A DNA stretch of 64,000 bases, from NCBI GenBank assembly GCA_961205875.1, contig OY540816.1, positions 3,544,701 through 3,608,700 of the forward strand. The letters are read 5' to 3'. Both the position numbers and the translations under genes were made by a program. Source of the DNA: Sialis fuliginosa. Taxonomy: Eukaryota; Arthropoda; Insecta; Megaloptera; Sialidae. Shown here in pieces: positions 12,973-25,842 of the stretch (position 1 is its first letter; the number at the start of each line of letters is the position of its first letter). Below the pieces are notes generated by a model. That model worked only from the letters and a program-made list of their open reading frames with translations, had not been told where the DNA came from and ran no database searches.

Positions 12973-13745
12973 TACAGACTGTTTTATAACGAATAAAAAA
13001 ACTGTAATAATAGATTGAGGTTGTATTTTAAGCAAAAAACTTTGTGTGAACATGTGTCCGGAAATTCTTCGTCTGTTAATGTCCCTCAAAAAATATGTTC
13101 AAAACTAATTTTTAGTTATTATCTAGAGAACCCATTGTGGTATAGTTCTTAAAATTTGTACGCTATATCGATTTCAATACTAACTATCTATTATTTAAAT
13201 CAGAGGAGGCAATAGGTCTTTCTTTGCTGGGCACTTATATATGATAAGAAAATATACGAAAAGGTACTCTGTTAATTTGAAATAAAAGGAAATGTTGACG
13301 AAAAATATTGAAACAAGGAAAGTACTACGGAATTTTAATACGGATGCTTCAAATTACACCAAATAAGCTATAGTGTTGTTCTATGATTACATAATAAGAA
13401 AAAAAAGTTAATATAAATATACGACCCCCTAAAATGCACTTTTATTGACGCATTGTGATTTTTAGTCTTTCTGTGCATCAGTCATACAAATACTAGTTCT
13501 GTAAGGATGAATTATAGGGGGTATATTTAATTTTTTTTTCAATCATAGAGCAAGATTATAAGTTTATTTTGTGTAATTGAAAGTACCCATATTAAGTAAA
13601 ATTCTGCAGTGATTTCTTTTGTATCGATATTTCTTTCCAACAGTCGATTCTATGACAAATTAACAAAAATGTATTAATAATATTTGAGGGGCATAATTTC
13701 ATTATGAAAAATTTTCGGACACATTGTACATATAAAGTTGTTTTT
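12973..13745. repeat. Palindromic repeat related to element R
   Basis: Contains AAGCAAAAAACTTTGTGTG and CATGTGTCCGGAAATTC on the left and an inverse TTTTCGGACACATTGTACA on the right, with further internal inverted blocks. Related to the element at 52559-53939. Confidence 0.55.
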
Positions 13746-13880
13746 TAATAACATTCTCATGCCCGGTATTATCAACTAATATAAAGCTCCTTTAGCACTA
13801 AATGTTCCTTTAACCTAAATTTTGTATATTACAAACGTGATTTAAATCAAGATTTAGGCTCTTAATGAAAAATGTACATA

Positions 13881-14916
13881 CACGCCCGGATTTACCATGC
13901 AGGCAGAGTAGGCAGCTGCCTAGGGCGGCAAATTTTGGTGGAAACTTTGAAAACTTGTTATATTCGTGGGAATTGAATTTGATTTTATTTTCATTCTCAA
14001 TGAGTTTGCCATCCGAAAATCGAGACGTAAAAATTTCAACCCATAAGCAATAATTTCTCTATACATGTAACTCAAGCAGGACTAAAAAAAAGGTCTTTCA
14101 GTCAGGGCCGGATTAACAACGTAGCAGGAGTAGCAAATGCTACGGGCCCCGCGTCTCTGGGGGCCCCGCGACTTTGCGGAAAAATATCTCTTATTGGACT
14201 TACCACTTACCGTCCAATGGTTGATACGGGGTGTCCAAATCTACAATAATTAATAATTTAAATTTACGGTTTCCGATCTCGATTCGATTTAATCGAAAAA
14301 TCGATTTTTGAAGCTCCGATCTTTGATTTTTTTAATCGATTTTTCTAAATTTGCTCAAATCAAATCAAGAAAATTTTGTTTGTAAAAGTGGTGTTTTATT
14401 ATACACACCTCAAAAAAATTAAAGGATAATTTAAAAGTTTGCGCTTTCTAATTTTTGAATAAAAATTTCAACAAATTTTATCATCCCTTTCCGTTCTTTA
14501 CCAAGTGTTAAAAGAGTTCAAAAAAATATCCCTTAATTTTTTATTAACTTATCAATTTTTTTAAGGATTGTATATTCTAAATCAAGTCAGCCAGTGGCGT
14601 AGTTAGGGGGTGAGTAGGGGGGCGGGGTGGTTAGGTTATTTAATCCCCGAGTTTCACACCCCCCTCCCAGCGACACTACTACCAAGGGCCTCTTTATAAC
14701 ATTTGCTACGGGCCCCGCGCTTGCTTAATCCGGCACTGCTTTCAGTGTTTCCTAATGTAACTTTATAAAAATTTATAAAATTTGAATCCGACGCGACCAA
14801 AAAAAAAGGTCCTGAGTTTTATTAAAAAAAAGTTTTATTAAACTGTTAGTTTCGAGGGGGGGGGGGGGCAATTTTCGTAACTGCCTAGGGGCGGCAAATT
14901 TCTAAATCCGGGCCTG
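13881..14916. mobile_element. hAT-like element B1 (GCCCGGATTTA ends), carrying a nested element
   Basis: Ends CACGCCCGGATTTA and TAAATCCGGGCCTG are inverted copies with one mismatch. Exact 8-bp duplication TGTACATA at 13873-13880 and 14917-14924. Sub-terminal GGCAGCTGCCTAGGGCGGCAAATTT is also inverted at the right. Without the nested copy it would be about 400 bp, like copies B2 and B3. Confidence 0.9.
14103..14738. mobile_element. hAT-like element C1 nested in B1
   Basis: Begins CAGGGCCGGATTAA and ends TTAATCCGGCACTG. Exact 8-bp duplication CTTTCAGT at 14095-14102 and 14739-14746. Sub-terminal CTACGGGCCCCGCG appears at both ends. No transposase. Confidence 0.9.
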
Positions 14917-15245
14917 TGTACATACATAATATGCGTTGCAAAAACATAGCGCATATGATTAAAAATCCATTTAATTAAATATATTATGTTTGGTTCTGTT
15001 AATAATATGACAGTTAGTTAAAGGGGCATTTAGTTAAACTTGATAATACCAGGCGTCAATCTACTGTTTTTACATTCCTTGTAAAACATTTTGTATAATA
15101 TTGTAAACACACTTGTATTTACTAGACATACAATATTTAGTCAAGTAATTACGTGAATTTTATATTATCTACAAATTATATGTACAAAGATCAAAATTCA
15201 AAAATAAATGACACAATCCTTAGGCGACAATAAGGTATTACAAGT

Positions 15246-16691
15246 ACACAGAGAGAAAAGTCATGATAATTTTTATACAGAAAATCTTAGAAAAATTACA
15301 GTGCTCTCTTATAATGCGTGCGCAATCGACGATACAAGTAAAAAATATTTATACGTCCATATAAAAATTATCAGTGCTTACATTATATAAATTGCTTTTT
15401 TATCACGCTAAAAATTACGGTGCTAGCATGGTAATATTTGGAATCTGTATCAGAAAACTGCCTTACCGATTCAGTAAAATTTCTATAGCTTATTATTTTT
15501 TTTTTCAAACAGAAAGGTAAAAACAATAAAAAGCAATTTCATTTTAAGAAAGTTATCGATTTATTTATATAATATACATTGTTTTGAATTTTACAATTAA
15601 TAATAGTTTACAAATATAGTTGTAGAACAATTTACATAAAGATATGACAACCAATACATGTGCAAAGAGACCGATTCACAGAACAAATTAAATATAAAAT
15701 AACGTATTTTTAATATCTAAAATCTAAACTAACCTATATCTGTCAAAACTTATTTTACAAATAAAACTTCTAAAAATAACACATTAAAACCGAACAAAAC
15801 ATTATTGTTAAACATTTAACACCCACTTTCATTTAAAATTCGCACAAAACAATAATTTTAATAAAATAAAAACAATCATAGCCATTTTGAATCTAAATAT
15901 GCTACATTTCCCGCTTTAATATTATTCACAACACTTTTTAATATAAATTAAAATATAATACTTTAAAATCACGATAACATAGAAAAATATCTTTAAAATA
16001 GAAAACACTACACAATTACAATATGTACTTTTAAAACAAATAATACATTCCAATACAAGTATGTAACTGTCAGCTTATATACGCCGTCGGAAATCGAAAA
16101 TAGCCGACTGTACTCGAACCTTACTACCTTGTTTATGCTGATAGTAAAATTTGCTTTATATCCTAACTTTCTATTAAGATCTATCGAAAACCATAAATCT
16201 GAGATCTAGACATGATGCGTATGATTTTTAGAGAATCGTTTTACAAACAAAATAAAACCATACATACATCTCCACGATAAACAGTTAATGAGATATCACA
16301 TTTTTAGTTTTTGTGTTTTCAACATAATTGGTATCTTCTGTCTTTTTCTTTCTTTCTGCTTTTGCCAGATATCTTTGAAATATCATTGAATTTTATAAGT
16401 CAGTATTGTAAAATTTATCAGACCGCCTAATAATTTACATCAACTTAAATAGCATTTTTTTTAAGAAAAACAATTAAAAAATACAAATTTGTCGAGATAG
16501 GAACTTTTTACTGTGCTGTTTTATAAATTTCGCTGGCCTGTATTTAAAAAAATAATATTGTGTCCTTTACTTTTTATATTATGAATTTTAATTTTTCTTA
16601 TTTTACCGTATAAAATTGACCATATTCGACTTTCGCACATCGTTTATAGTGCAGAGCACAGTAATTTTTCTAAGATTTTTCTCTCCGTGTA
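15246..16691. repeat. Element with ACACGGAGAGAAAA-type inverted ends
   Basis: The left end ACACAGAGAGAAAAGTC and nearby AAATCTTAGAAAAATTACAG are matched by the inverse TTTTTCTAAGATTTTTCTCT then CCGTGT at the right. The interior is AT-rich and non-coding. No clear target duplication. Confidence 0.55.
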
Positions 16692-16883
16692 GATACTGAC
16701 AGTAGATAATGCGAAACAGTGGTTCTTACTTTCCCTATTTCAATTTCGTCAAAATAGAAAATTGAAGACATAATTTATATTTTGATATAACAAACTGTAA
16801 TCATATTTAATTCTTCAGTGGTCCCCGTCCCGTCTTACTTAATGACATTAATGGTAGAGCCAAATCTACCAGACCTGTATACT

Positions 16884-17187
16884 CAGTGGCGTAGGAACGG
16901 GGGGGGTTTTGGGGTCGGACCCCCCCCCCCGAAATATTCAATGTTCTTAAAATATATGAAATTATTATTACATTGAATGACCTTTTTTGTGATTATACCC
17001 CCCCCCCCTCGAAATATTCAATGTTTTTAATTATAATAATTTGAATGACTCTGCACTTAGTTATATGACTAAAAAAAAAAAGGTCTTTCAATTGTGTGAC
17101 ATTTTTTTTTTTTAGTCATAATATTATAATAATAGTTTCGCATATTTTGGGACCCCCAACCTTAACCCCCCTCTTACTACGCCACTG
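16884..17187. mobile_element. hAT-like MITE, GGCGTA family (copy E2)
   Basis: Begins CAGTGGCGTAGGAACGGGG and ends TACTACGCCACTG. Exact 8-bp duplication TGTATACT at 16876-16883 and 17188-17195. The interior has two copies of GACT-A(n)-GGTC in opposite directions and C-runs. 304 bp. Confidence 0.9.
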
Positions 17188-17225
17188 TGTATACTGTATA
17201 ACTCTTACGTATTTATACCATTTTA

Positions 17226-17500
17226 AAAAGTAATTTGAAATACAGTCGGGACTCGTTTATTGTAAGTCTCGTTTATCTGAAATGCCGAGTTTCGTTTATT
17301 CGAAATTTTTTCTCCTCCTTCATCTCCCACCATTCTCGAGTCATGGCGTAAACGAACATATATTTGACATTTTTGTAGAATTAATTAGAGACACTTATCA
17401 CCGTCGTCACTCGTCACCTTGCTCATATTCGAAATAAAAAGTAAAGTAATATAATATAAAATTATTTCACTATCACGATTAACTATTAAAGATAAATATT
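17226..17500. repeat. Possible pogo/Tigger-type transposon end
   Basis: ACAGTCGGGACTCGTTTATT followed by repeats of CTCGTTTAT and CGAGTTTCGTTTATTCGAA resembles pogo-family ends. No partner end or transposase seen. Confidence 0.35.
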
Positions 17501-17505
17501 AAATA

Positions 17506-18014
17506 CCAAGGTATATAAAGAAATTTACATACATAGTCTCTATAGCTCCTTGACCAATCAGCGTTGGCGCGGGAATTGAAGTCACCACGAAGACGTATTC
17601 AAATGTTATAAATGTATAATAGAATATCAATTACAAAAAAAATCCTTCATTTATTCTTTTTTTCGTTTTTTTACAAATTCGACATTGCAAAATCATAGAA
17701 AACTGTCAAAAACTCAAAACCACAGAACCTATTCCCAACTTAAGAATAATAAAAATGACACTTCCCAAATAGACAAAATTGTCTGTGACAGCTTTTTTAT
17801 GATTTTACAATGTCGAATTTGTACTTATTTGATTGTATGTGTTGTTAAAATATCAAAAAATACGAAAACAAGAATAAATAAAGAAATTTTTTGTAATTAA
17901 TATTCTATTAAAAATTTCTGACATTTGAATAGTTCCCCCAGGTGACGTCAATTCCCGCGCCAATGCTGATTGGTTAAGGAATTGTTGAGACTACCTTGTT
18001 TTTATATACCTTGG
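17506..18014. mobile_element. Inverted-repeat MITE (CCAAGGTATATA ends)
   Basis: Left CCAAGGTATATAAAG and right TTATATACCTTGG are inverse. The inner blocks CAATCAGCGTTGGCGCGGGA and its counterpart ATTCCCGCGCCAATGCTGAT extend the inverted repeat to about 100 bp. The open frame at 17685-17900 lies within it and looks incidental. Confidence 0.65.
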
Positions 18015-18095
18015 GTTCACATAAAGTTTTTTGCTTAAAATTATATCCTCGATCTACTGTAATTTTTTTTACAGTAGTTGTGAATCAGCCTGTAT
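18015..18095 (-). repeat. Fragment of element R
   Basis: TTCACATAAAGTTTTTTGC and the ACAGTAGTTGTGAATCA end match the ends of element R at 52559-53939. Confidence 0.5.
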
Positions 18096-18448
18096 AAGGT
18101 TGATAAGATAAAAAAAGGTTAAATACTGCTGTAAGTTCAAAGTACATATTTATTCTACTAAAATTGCTGCATCATATAATTAAAAAACGTATGTATCTAA
18201 TCTATTCCTAGAAAGTTTTTGCTCATACGTTTGCAGAATTCTGTGATTACATATAAAGTTGCAATAACGGAGGCTTGGCTCAATGACCAATCAGAAAGTG
18301 GGTGTGTGAACGTACATACATACAACACATGCCTGATCTTAAATATGTAATTCAAGTTTACACACATATTTTTTTGCTGCAAAATGATTTTTTATTTTAT
18401 AGTGTTAGCTGGATTGCTTGTACAAAAAGATGTTTTATAATAAAATAC

Positions 18449-18962
18449 TATAAGGTACTGGCACCAGTCTTGGATATGACCCCAGTAGTGGCTATTTTTT
18501 AATTAAATGTACTGAATTAAAAATATTTGTTGATATTTGATTACTACCATTTCTGAATATTAATCTATATACATTTAACCGTCTTACAGCGTGATTTGAT
18601 GACAATCAGCCACTAGGTGTCAAAATGGTGGACATTTAAACTAATTATTAGTATAATTTATTTAATAATTATTATATAATCATAGAAACGCATGCTTTAC
18701 ATTATTTCAAATTTGACAGTTCTTTCTTTTATATCTTTTGTGTCGCAGTACTTATCACATGGTTTTCCCTTTGCCATTACTGGAGAAAAAACAAACAAAA
18801 TAAAAGGCTATAATTTAAAAAAACAAATTATATTTGTGGACTTAGGTAGTTAAATTGATTAAATAAAGAGTTACTTGTTTTATTAATAACATGAGTTCAT
18901 GAGAATTACAAAACAGTAAACCTTGTTCTTATAGCGGCCATAACTGGTGCCAGTACCTTATA
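18449..18962. mobile_element. Inverted-repeat MITE (AAGGTACTGGCACCAGT ends)
   Basis: TATAAGGTACTGGCACCAGT at the left and its inverse ACTGGTGCCAGTACCTTATA at the right, with TA at both outer edges. AT-rich, non-coding. The frame at 18302-18502 crosses its left end and is not protein-like. Confidence 0.6.
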
Positions 18963-19297
18963 TGTAAAATAAAGCAATAACTTTCTATTGAGTAATTTTA
19001 CGATTTTTTTGTTTTCACAAAACTTCATGGATAGGGTCAATATAAATTCAGATTATAATTAATATTAAATACTGCTTTATATATATAAATATTATTTTTT
19101 TAATACGTGCCTGACCTTATGTATTCCTTAATATGGGTCCATCGTAATTTAATCGTCATATATCATAAACTGATCCTAGGATCTTAAGATTTCGAACAGT
19201 GATGTCTCATTAAAATCGATTCAGTATAAGTTTTCATTCCAATCCTGAAAAACGTTGCGACGCGAACGTATAGAGTCCAAAAATCCTAAATATTTAA

Positions 19298-19796
19298 CCC
19301 ATTAACGCCCAAAAGAAAACAAACACATGAGAAAATTTTTTTAAATAAAATTATGTACACATACTATATATTTAACTAAATATTACAACAAAAACTTTTT
19401 TTTTATATTTAAAAAAAAAGTAACAGTGTGCATTCGAGCGAGTAAATTCGGCAGATATGAAGCCTATTTTGTGTGAGACTGCTTTTTGATATCATTTTTT
19501 TTTAGATAAATTACATTTAAAAATCAATGTATGTATATTTAAGTTCTTTCATATATATGATTCAAACAAAATTCAAAATCACATACTTCAGTTGAATAAA
19601 ATATATTAGCATATCACATGCCTCTATTCATATACAAATAATTCGCAGCAATTAAAACACGTTTAAACACTCATGAAACTAATAACGTTAACAGATTTTG
19701 TTTGTCGTACTACTAACGTCTGATTTTTAAGGAAATATTGTGAACACGAATTATAAAATGAGGTGTACACAAGTGTGTACGGTGGGCGTTAATGGG
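19298..19796. mobile_element. piggyBac-like MITE, TTAA target
   Basis: CCCATTAACGCCCA at the left and the exact inverse TGGGCGTTAATGGG at the right, flanked on both sides by TTAA. 499 bp, AT-rich, no transposase. Confidence 0.72.
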
Positions 19797-19800
19797 TTAA

Positions 19801-21389
19801 ATTGTACAAACAGAGCCTACAGATTTGCATAGCTAGAAATATTCTGTATTAACACAATTACACAAATTGAATTGCAAAACATGACTTTTCAATTCTTTAG
19901 TCAAGGTTGTTTAAGACACCTTTGCCAGAAACTTGTTGGACGTTATACAAAATTTAAAAAAATCATATGCTATCATTTTGTTTAAGAATAATGTGACTTT
20001 ATATGTTTCGTTTAAAATAATAAACTTATTTTCTTTTTGACCAATAATAAAAATATAAAATTGATTTCATTACAGTTTTCTCAGAAATTTGTTGTTTTTT
20101 CTCCCATATAATTAGCACAATTAGAGTAGGTATTAAAATTAAATTAATTGGTTTATAACTGTAACGTCTAAAAATAACTTTTTTACATTGAGTTACATAT
20201 ATAGTCAGATTTTAAAAAGGGGATATTAATCTTCTAAGGACTGGCCTTAGCGATTCTGGTACTTTTTTTCGCCACCCCCTCAAGTACGATTATTACATCA
20301 AGTCAATCATTACAAATACGATGAATTACCCTAATAATTTATTCAATTAAAATTAATTAAACGATACATAATTTTAACCAAAAAAAACATTAATTAATGT
20401 ATGAACATATTTACCGTAACGTATTTAGATATTGCAATAGTTTCGTAAAATTACTATATCTAGTGAACTAAAAGTCCGATTAACCCCATTTATAATTTTT
20501 TGGAAAGACAATTAAATGTACTACAATCAACTATAACACATTCTTGGTCATAAATAACATTATATCTATTAAAAAGGCTGTCAAACTCAAAATTTTGCGT
20601 TTTTAAAGTAAATTTTTTAGTTTGACCGCCATTTTGAAATATATACAATAATTTTTGGTTAAAATAATAATAAAAAAGGTTGTAGAAAATTTAATAACCT
20701 GTTTAAAATGCGAAAGGCCGGGTTGATTGAACATTCCGTTCATTAGATACAAAGTGTTTACAAAATCCTTGCAAAACCAAACTTTGGGCCCTTGGTTGAG
20801 GGTGTTCCGTAGTAAATTTTGCTAAGGAGTTTTCAGGAAATATACATCTGGGCATGTTCTAATCACTGTTTAAAATTGGCAACTCATACATTTTCCTTGT
20901 ACTTTTTCCTCTATTTCCTGGGCTATAAATGAAGTATTAAATAATACAAATGAATAAAAAATATTTTCGAGCCTTTTTATCGGCAATTTTTTTAGAGTGG
21001 AGAAAAGATATTTTCAACAATATAACTCTCAATAAATAGAGTAGTTAGAGATAACTATTAGATAGCATAAAGTTTCCAAATTACATTTGGAATATTTTCT
21101 TAAAAATTAGAAAAGTTTTTTTCCATGTGCCCGTCCGCCGTACTTCTTGGTATGACATTCCAGACGGTCGCCCAACCCCCACCCCTCTTATTGCCGATGC
21201 TGTTCTTCCTAATTTCTAATAAAGATTATTAAAATTCTGCAGTGTAGTTCTCTGAATTTTAAATTGAAAGGAAAAAACTTGTGTTTAAAAGTAGATATGA
21301 CTCCTTGAAAATTGACGAAACAAGTCGTTTATGTAAAATTTTCGGAAAACATAAATAGGTATTTACACTGAGAAGACCTTTCTTATAAG
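19801..21389. other. AT-rich stretch with a diverged repeat near 20705-20850
   Basis: The part around ACAAAATCCTTG ... GGAGTTTTCAGG recurs in inverse at 59660-59780. Nothing else recognised. Confidence 0.4.
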
Positions 21390-21784
21390 CAGAGGCGTAT
21401 TTACCATGGGGTCATGGGGGCTATGGCCTAGTGCGGTAGATTTTGTTAGTATAATATAGTATATTTTAAAAAAATATAGGTAAACAAAAAATGAGTAGCA
21501 TGAGTAAAAAAAAAGGTCTTCAAGTTTTTATTTCTTTACATTACAAACTAAAAAAAAGGTTTTTTATGTACATTATACTTTCTATTTATTTGTAAAAAAA
21601 TTCTCACATTTTAGTTTATATAGGAATTTTGGCTGTTAGAAATATATTATATTTTCCCTTGATAAAGGGGCGGCAATTTTTTTAACCAGGGCGACAATTT
21701 TTTGCCCAGAGCGGCAATTATTTTTTACCCAGGGCGGCATTTTTTTTTTGGTCCAGGGCGGCACTTAACGTAAATACGCCACTG
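21390..21784. mobile_element. hAT-like MITE, GAGGCGTATTTACC family (copy F1)
   Basis: Begins CAGAGGCGTATTTACCATGG and ends GTAAATACGCCACTG. Exact 8-bp duplication CTTATAAG at 21382-21389 and 21785-21792. The right part has three to four tandem CCAGGGCGGCA-type units. Confidence 0.9.
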
Positions 21785-22182
21785 CTTATAAGTCGCTTTA
21801 GTTTCTAAAAAACGAATTTAATAAATAATGTAAATCTAAATGCAATGAACGATCAAAATCAAATAATCAATTATTCACTTTAAATGCTTATAAGATAGTT
21901 AAACTGGTTTAATACTACATAAACTATAAAAATACTTTTGTTTAAAACGTTATTTTCCATTATTGACTGTTATTTTAGAATTTTAACCAAAAATTTAATA
22001 TTTGTGTTGATAATACGAAAAATGTTTATTCTGAATTCATCTGTGAGATATAAAAACAAAAGAAGTATTTTATTGTTGTTAATGACATAAATTAAAATAT
22101 TTTTAAATAACACTATTTAGAACATATGTGGAACATAAAAATATAGTGAAAATAATAGTATTAGTAGTTCATATGATATATG

Positions 22183-23135
22183 AAAATATCTGCCTTGGGA
22201 ACCACGGGACTTTCTTATACCTAACCTAACCTAACCTAACAGTGAATTGTATACGTGATTCTTTGTTTATTAAAACATTTCTAACAAACTAACAAGAAAG
22301 AACAAAATGAATAATTTTATATTTATATAACAAGTGATTTTTTTTAACGTAATAACTGAAAACGGATGTTTACTCTTGTAAATTTTTGGATTTTTGAATT
22401 ATTTTTGAAATAAGAAAAAAATGTTTTAGATAAAAAATGTCGAGTATGTTATTATCTATAATTTATTCCCCATACATTTTTTTCCAACATTTATGATTTA
22501 GCCAGAAAGAATTTTTTTATGTAATTATTTAGATTCACCTACACAGTTCACTCTCAGTATTACGTATAAGAAAGTCCCATGTTACCTACGGCAAATACAC
22601 ACACTGTTCAATCTCTGTAATACGTATAAGAAAGTCCCATGACACTCATGGCAGATATTTCTCCTCTGTTATGAACCATTTGAATTATAATAATTTTTTT
22701 TTTCAAAAATTCGTTTTTACAAAAAAATGAATAGAGCATAAATTATAGATATAGATATTACCTACATTTTTTAACTTGACCATTTTTCTCTATTTTGCAC
22801 TGTTTCAGAGTAATTTGAAAAATTAAAAAATCGACGTAGGTAAACATCCGTATCCGGTTGAAAGATCGTTTTCAAAAATAGGACGTTTTCTTCCCAGCCA
22901 AAAATTAATCTTAAATATAAAATATCACCCTTCTACGATTTGTCGTATTTGAGTTACAGCGCTTACAGACAGACAGACAGACGGACACACAGACATCATG
23001 GCGAAAATAGTCAGAATGGATTAAGGGAAGGTCAAAATAGATAATTCCGTCAAAATCCGAGGTTCGAAAAAAATCGGCTTCACTATATTACTTATACTAA
23101 TGTATATTTCATATACATGGTATAAGAAAGTAAAA
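22183..23135. repeat. Repeat region with TATAAGAAAGTCCCATG blocks
   Basis: GGGACTTTCTTATAC at 22207 is matched in inverse by GTATAAGAAAGTCCCATG at about 22564 and 22624. A (CAGA)n/(CGGA)n stretch lies near 22970. Looks like a degraded DNA element; limits unclear. Confidence 0.4.
22219..22240. repeat. Interstitial telomere motif (CCTAA)4
   Basis: Four uninterrupted copies of CCTAA, the complement of the insect telomere repeat TTAGG, directly after GGGACTTTCTTATA. Confidence 0.8.
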
Positions 23136-23981
23136 ATATGTAATAAAAACAAAAACAAAGCATTACATTTCAGTACGTCATTTTTTTTTTTTTATATTTT
23201 TCACCAAAAAATTTTTTTTCTCAAAATTTAGTTTTGTAGGTGTATAATTTTTTTTATGAAACTTGTTGCTAAATTTGTAAGTGACGTGTTGTGAAAATTT
23301 CAGATTTTTCTCGATGTTTGAACTATGTGTTTTATTGGACTTTAACCGTCAATACTCCATTCTGCCATAAGAGCCCATGTTAATATAAAAAAATAATAAC
23401 TTTCAAACTATGCTGTACCTTTTGAAATTTTGTGTGGGTACTTAAGATTTATAAAGGAGTAACTTCTCCAAATTTCAACTATTTCTTGTTGAAATTAAAT
23501 ACCTGCCATACATCCTTAATTCTAGCCAGACTGACGCAATTTATTACCGAAAACAATATCACTAAAGATAATCAAAGAGATAAAAGATAATTACACATAA
23601 TTTATTGTTTATTCATATCAGGTTTAATATTTATACTCCATTTGTAATTGGCATATTTATAAATATTGTGCGGTAAAACAATTATATAAGAACCACCATA
23701 GACATAACATTAATAGTGCATGGTCAAAGTCGAAGATATTGAAAACAGAACCGGATCTAGGTAAGGTATCTATGTTGCACTTCCTTTCGTTTTAAAACGA
23801 ACAGTTGGTATTTTGTACTCACGCCAACTTTATACCTGAAAGTCCTGAGGCAGGTGCTTGTACACTTTAAATAGGTATCGTACTAATTATAGGATTCGCT
23901 ATACTAAAGAGTTTCAAACATTCTTCTATATTTTTTAGTGTAAATCTGAAATAAGATTGAGATTACAAAAAAAATAAAACG

Positions 23982-24765
23982 GCCAAGTGCGTGTTGGGCA
24001 CACACATGATAGGTTTCCGTAGTCATTACGATTTATAAACCAGAGTTATTTCAATTTTTTCTATAAACTATTCTAGCTACAGCGTTCGTTATAATTTTCA
24101 TTGAAAGTACTAACTAAAAATTACATTCTGGATTATTTTTAGATTTTTTGCATCAATAGTTTAGAAAGTAAAAGAATATATCGTGACTGAAGGGTTAAAA
24201 TCAAAAGATCATTAAACATTTTTTGTTGCATTTTAGGAGACCTATCTAATGACATCCCACTCAATGGTGTAAGTGAAAAAATTTTTTTTCACTTTTCAGT
24301 CTATGGGAGGGGGGAAGTCCAAAATAATTTTGAGAGTGTTCGTTATAATTTTCAGTGGAAGTACTAATTAAAAGCTACATTCTCGATTTTTTTCGGATTT
24401 TTTGTATAGATAGTTTAGAATTTCAGGGGGGGGGATGCTCTGATCACGACTTTGAACGCAAATATATCGTGACTGATGGGTTAAAATCAAATTGTCATAT
24501 ATCATTTTTTATTGCAATTTGGGAGTCCTAAATAATGACACCCCACTCAATGGAGTAAATGAAAAAAAAAATGTGAGTTCATTTTTCAGTCTATGGAAAG
24601 AGGGTCCAAAAAAAATGTTTTTTCAAAAATCTTATCATTTCTGTTTTTGTGATATCAGTCTTCGTCCGTATACCAAATTTCATCTTAATCGGCTTAAAAT
24701 TTTTGAGGACGGACATGGCGAAACTATGTTTCCTAGTTTTCTACGGAAACCTAAAAATTGCTCTG
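23982..24765 (+). mobile_element. Dispersed insect repeat P (GGCCAAGTGCG ... TCCTAGTTTTCTACGGAA type)
   Basis: Starts CGGCCAAGTGCGTGTTGGG and ends in TTTTCTACGGAAACC, the form of a repeat widespread in insects. The middle is a tandem duplication: CGTTCGTTATAATTTTCA ... CCCACTCAATGG occurs at about 24083-24265 and again at about 24339-24555. Confidence 0.65.
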
Positions 24766-25200
24766 AAATATAAAATACCTTAATAATTTGATGTCAGCAA
24801 TTCTTCACTTATGTCGACTCTGCGGTTTAATACTGCAGTTTTAACTATGACGGCATACGTGTGGTATGGGAAAAACATTATGCACAAGCCTTTTTTCTCA
24901 ACCAATCATAGACTTACATTTGTATTTGCCTTCAAAAAAATTCCATTGATGTCGTCATTGGTGAAGATAAGGTTACTATCAATGAAATTACTTTATTTAT
25001 AAAGAAACGTTTATCAGTGTTATGTTTGAATTGTAATATTTCATGAGAAATCGTCATATAATATTATTTATTTGTTTATGTGTTAAGTGGATATAGATTA
25101 TCCTACTTTAAATGGCAATTCTAGATACTCTAGATTTGGTTGTAGCACCTCTTCTTATTAACATGAGTATGTACTTTTAATTGTATTTAGTGTTTACTTA
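24766..25200. other. Segment without recognised repeat or gene
   Basis: About 24790-24990 is slightly richer in GC than its flanks but shows no protein-like frame. Confidence 0.35.
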
Positions 25201-25565
25201 TCAACCGACTTAAAAAAAGGAAGAGGTTCTCAATTCAGCTGTGGATTTTTTTTATGTATGTTCGGGTATAATTGCAACAAATATGCACCGATTTAGATGA
25301 TATTAGTATGTTTGAATGAGAATACTCCCGAAGTGGTCCCATATAAATTTTATTTAAATCCAACCATAGACTTCGAAGATACCGCCACTCAAAAGGGAAA
25401 AATAAAAAACTTAAAAAAAAAAAAAAACAACTTTAAAAAACCCTAAAACACTGAAAAAATAATTACATTTAACAGATTTGAAGTCGGTTCAAGTCAATAA
25501 AAAAAATTTTAGAATGAAAAAAATAATACCGACTTCAAAAACTGTTAAATTTAATTATTATACAG
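25201..25565. repeat. Repeat with ACCGACTT ends
   Basis: CAACCGACTTAAAAAAAGG and GAGGTTCTCAATTCAGCTG at the left, then TTGAAGTCGGTTCAAG and TACCGACTTCAAAAAC at the right. This matches the form of a repeat commonly dispersed in insect genomes. Confidence 0.5.
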
Positions 25566-25842
25566 GAAGTTCGCCAAAACCGAGTGATCATTGCTAACTT
25601 TGTTATTATTGGAGCTAGAAGATCGGTTAAATGGGCAAAGTATTAGTATTTTTTCCGGGATGAATAATGGCGGCACCAAAAAAACAATTGAATGTCGAAT
25701 TTTAGAGATATATTGAAATATAACGTTTTTTTTTTTTAAATAGAATAGCCTGTATATTACTATTGGATTGTATAGCTGAGAATGTTTTCTTTATAAAAGT
25801 ATGATACATGCATGGTGTCAAGTCACAAACTTGTATAATAAC

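Noticed and set aside
13865-14053. Frames at 13865-14053 and 59379-59675 with identical peptides (PCRQSRQLPRAANFGGNFEN)
   Set aside because: Translation of the hAT-like B element, on opposite strands, not a gene.
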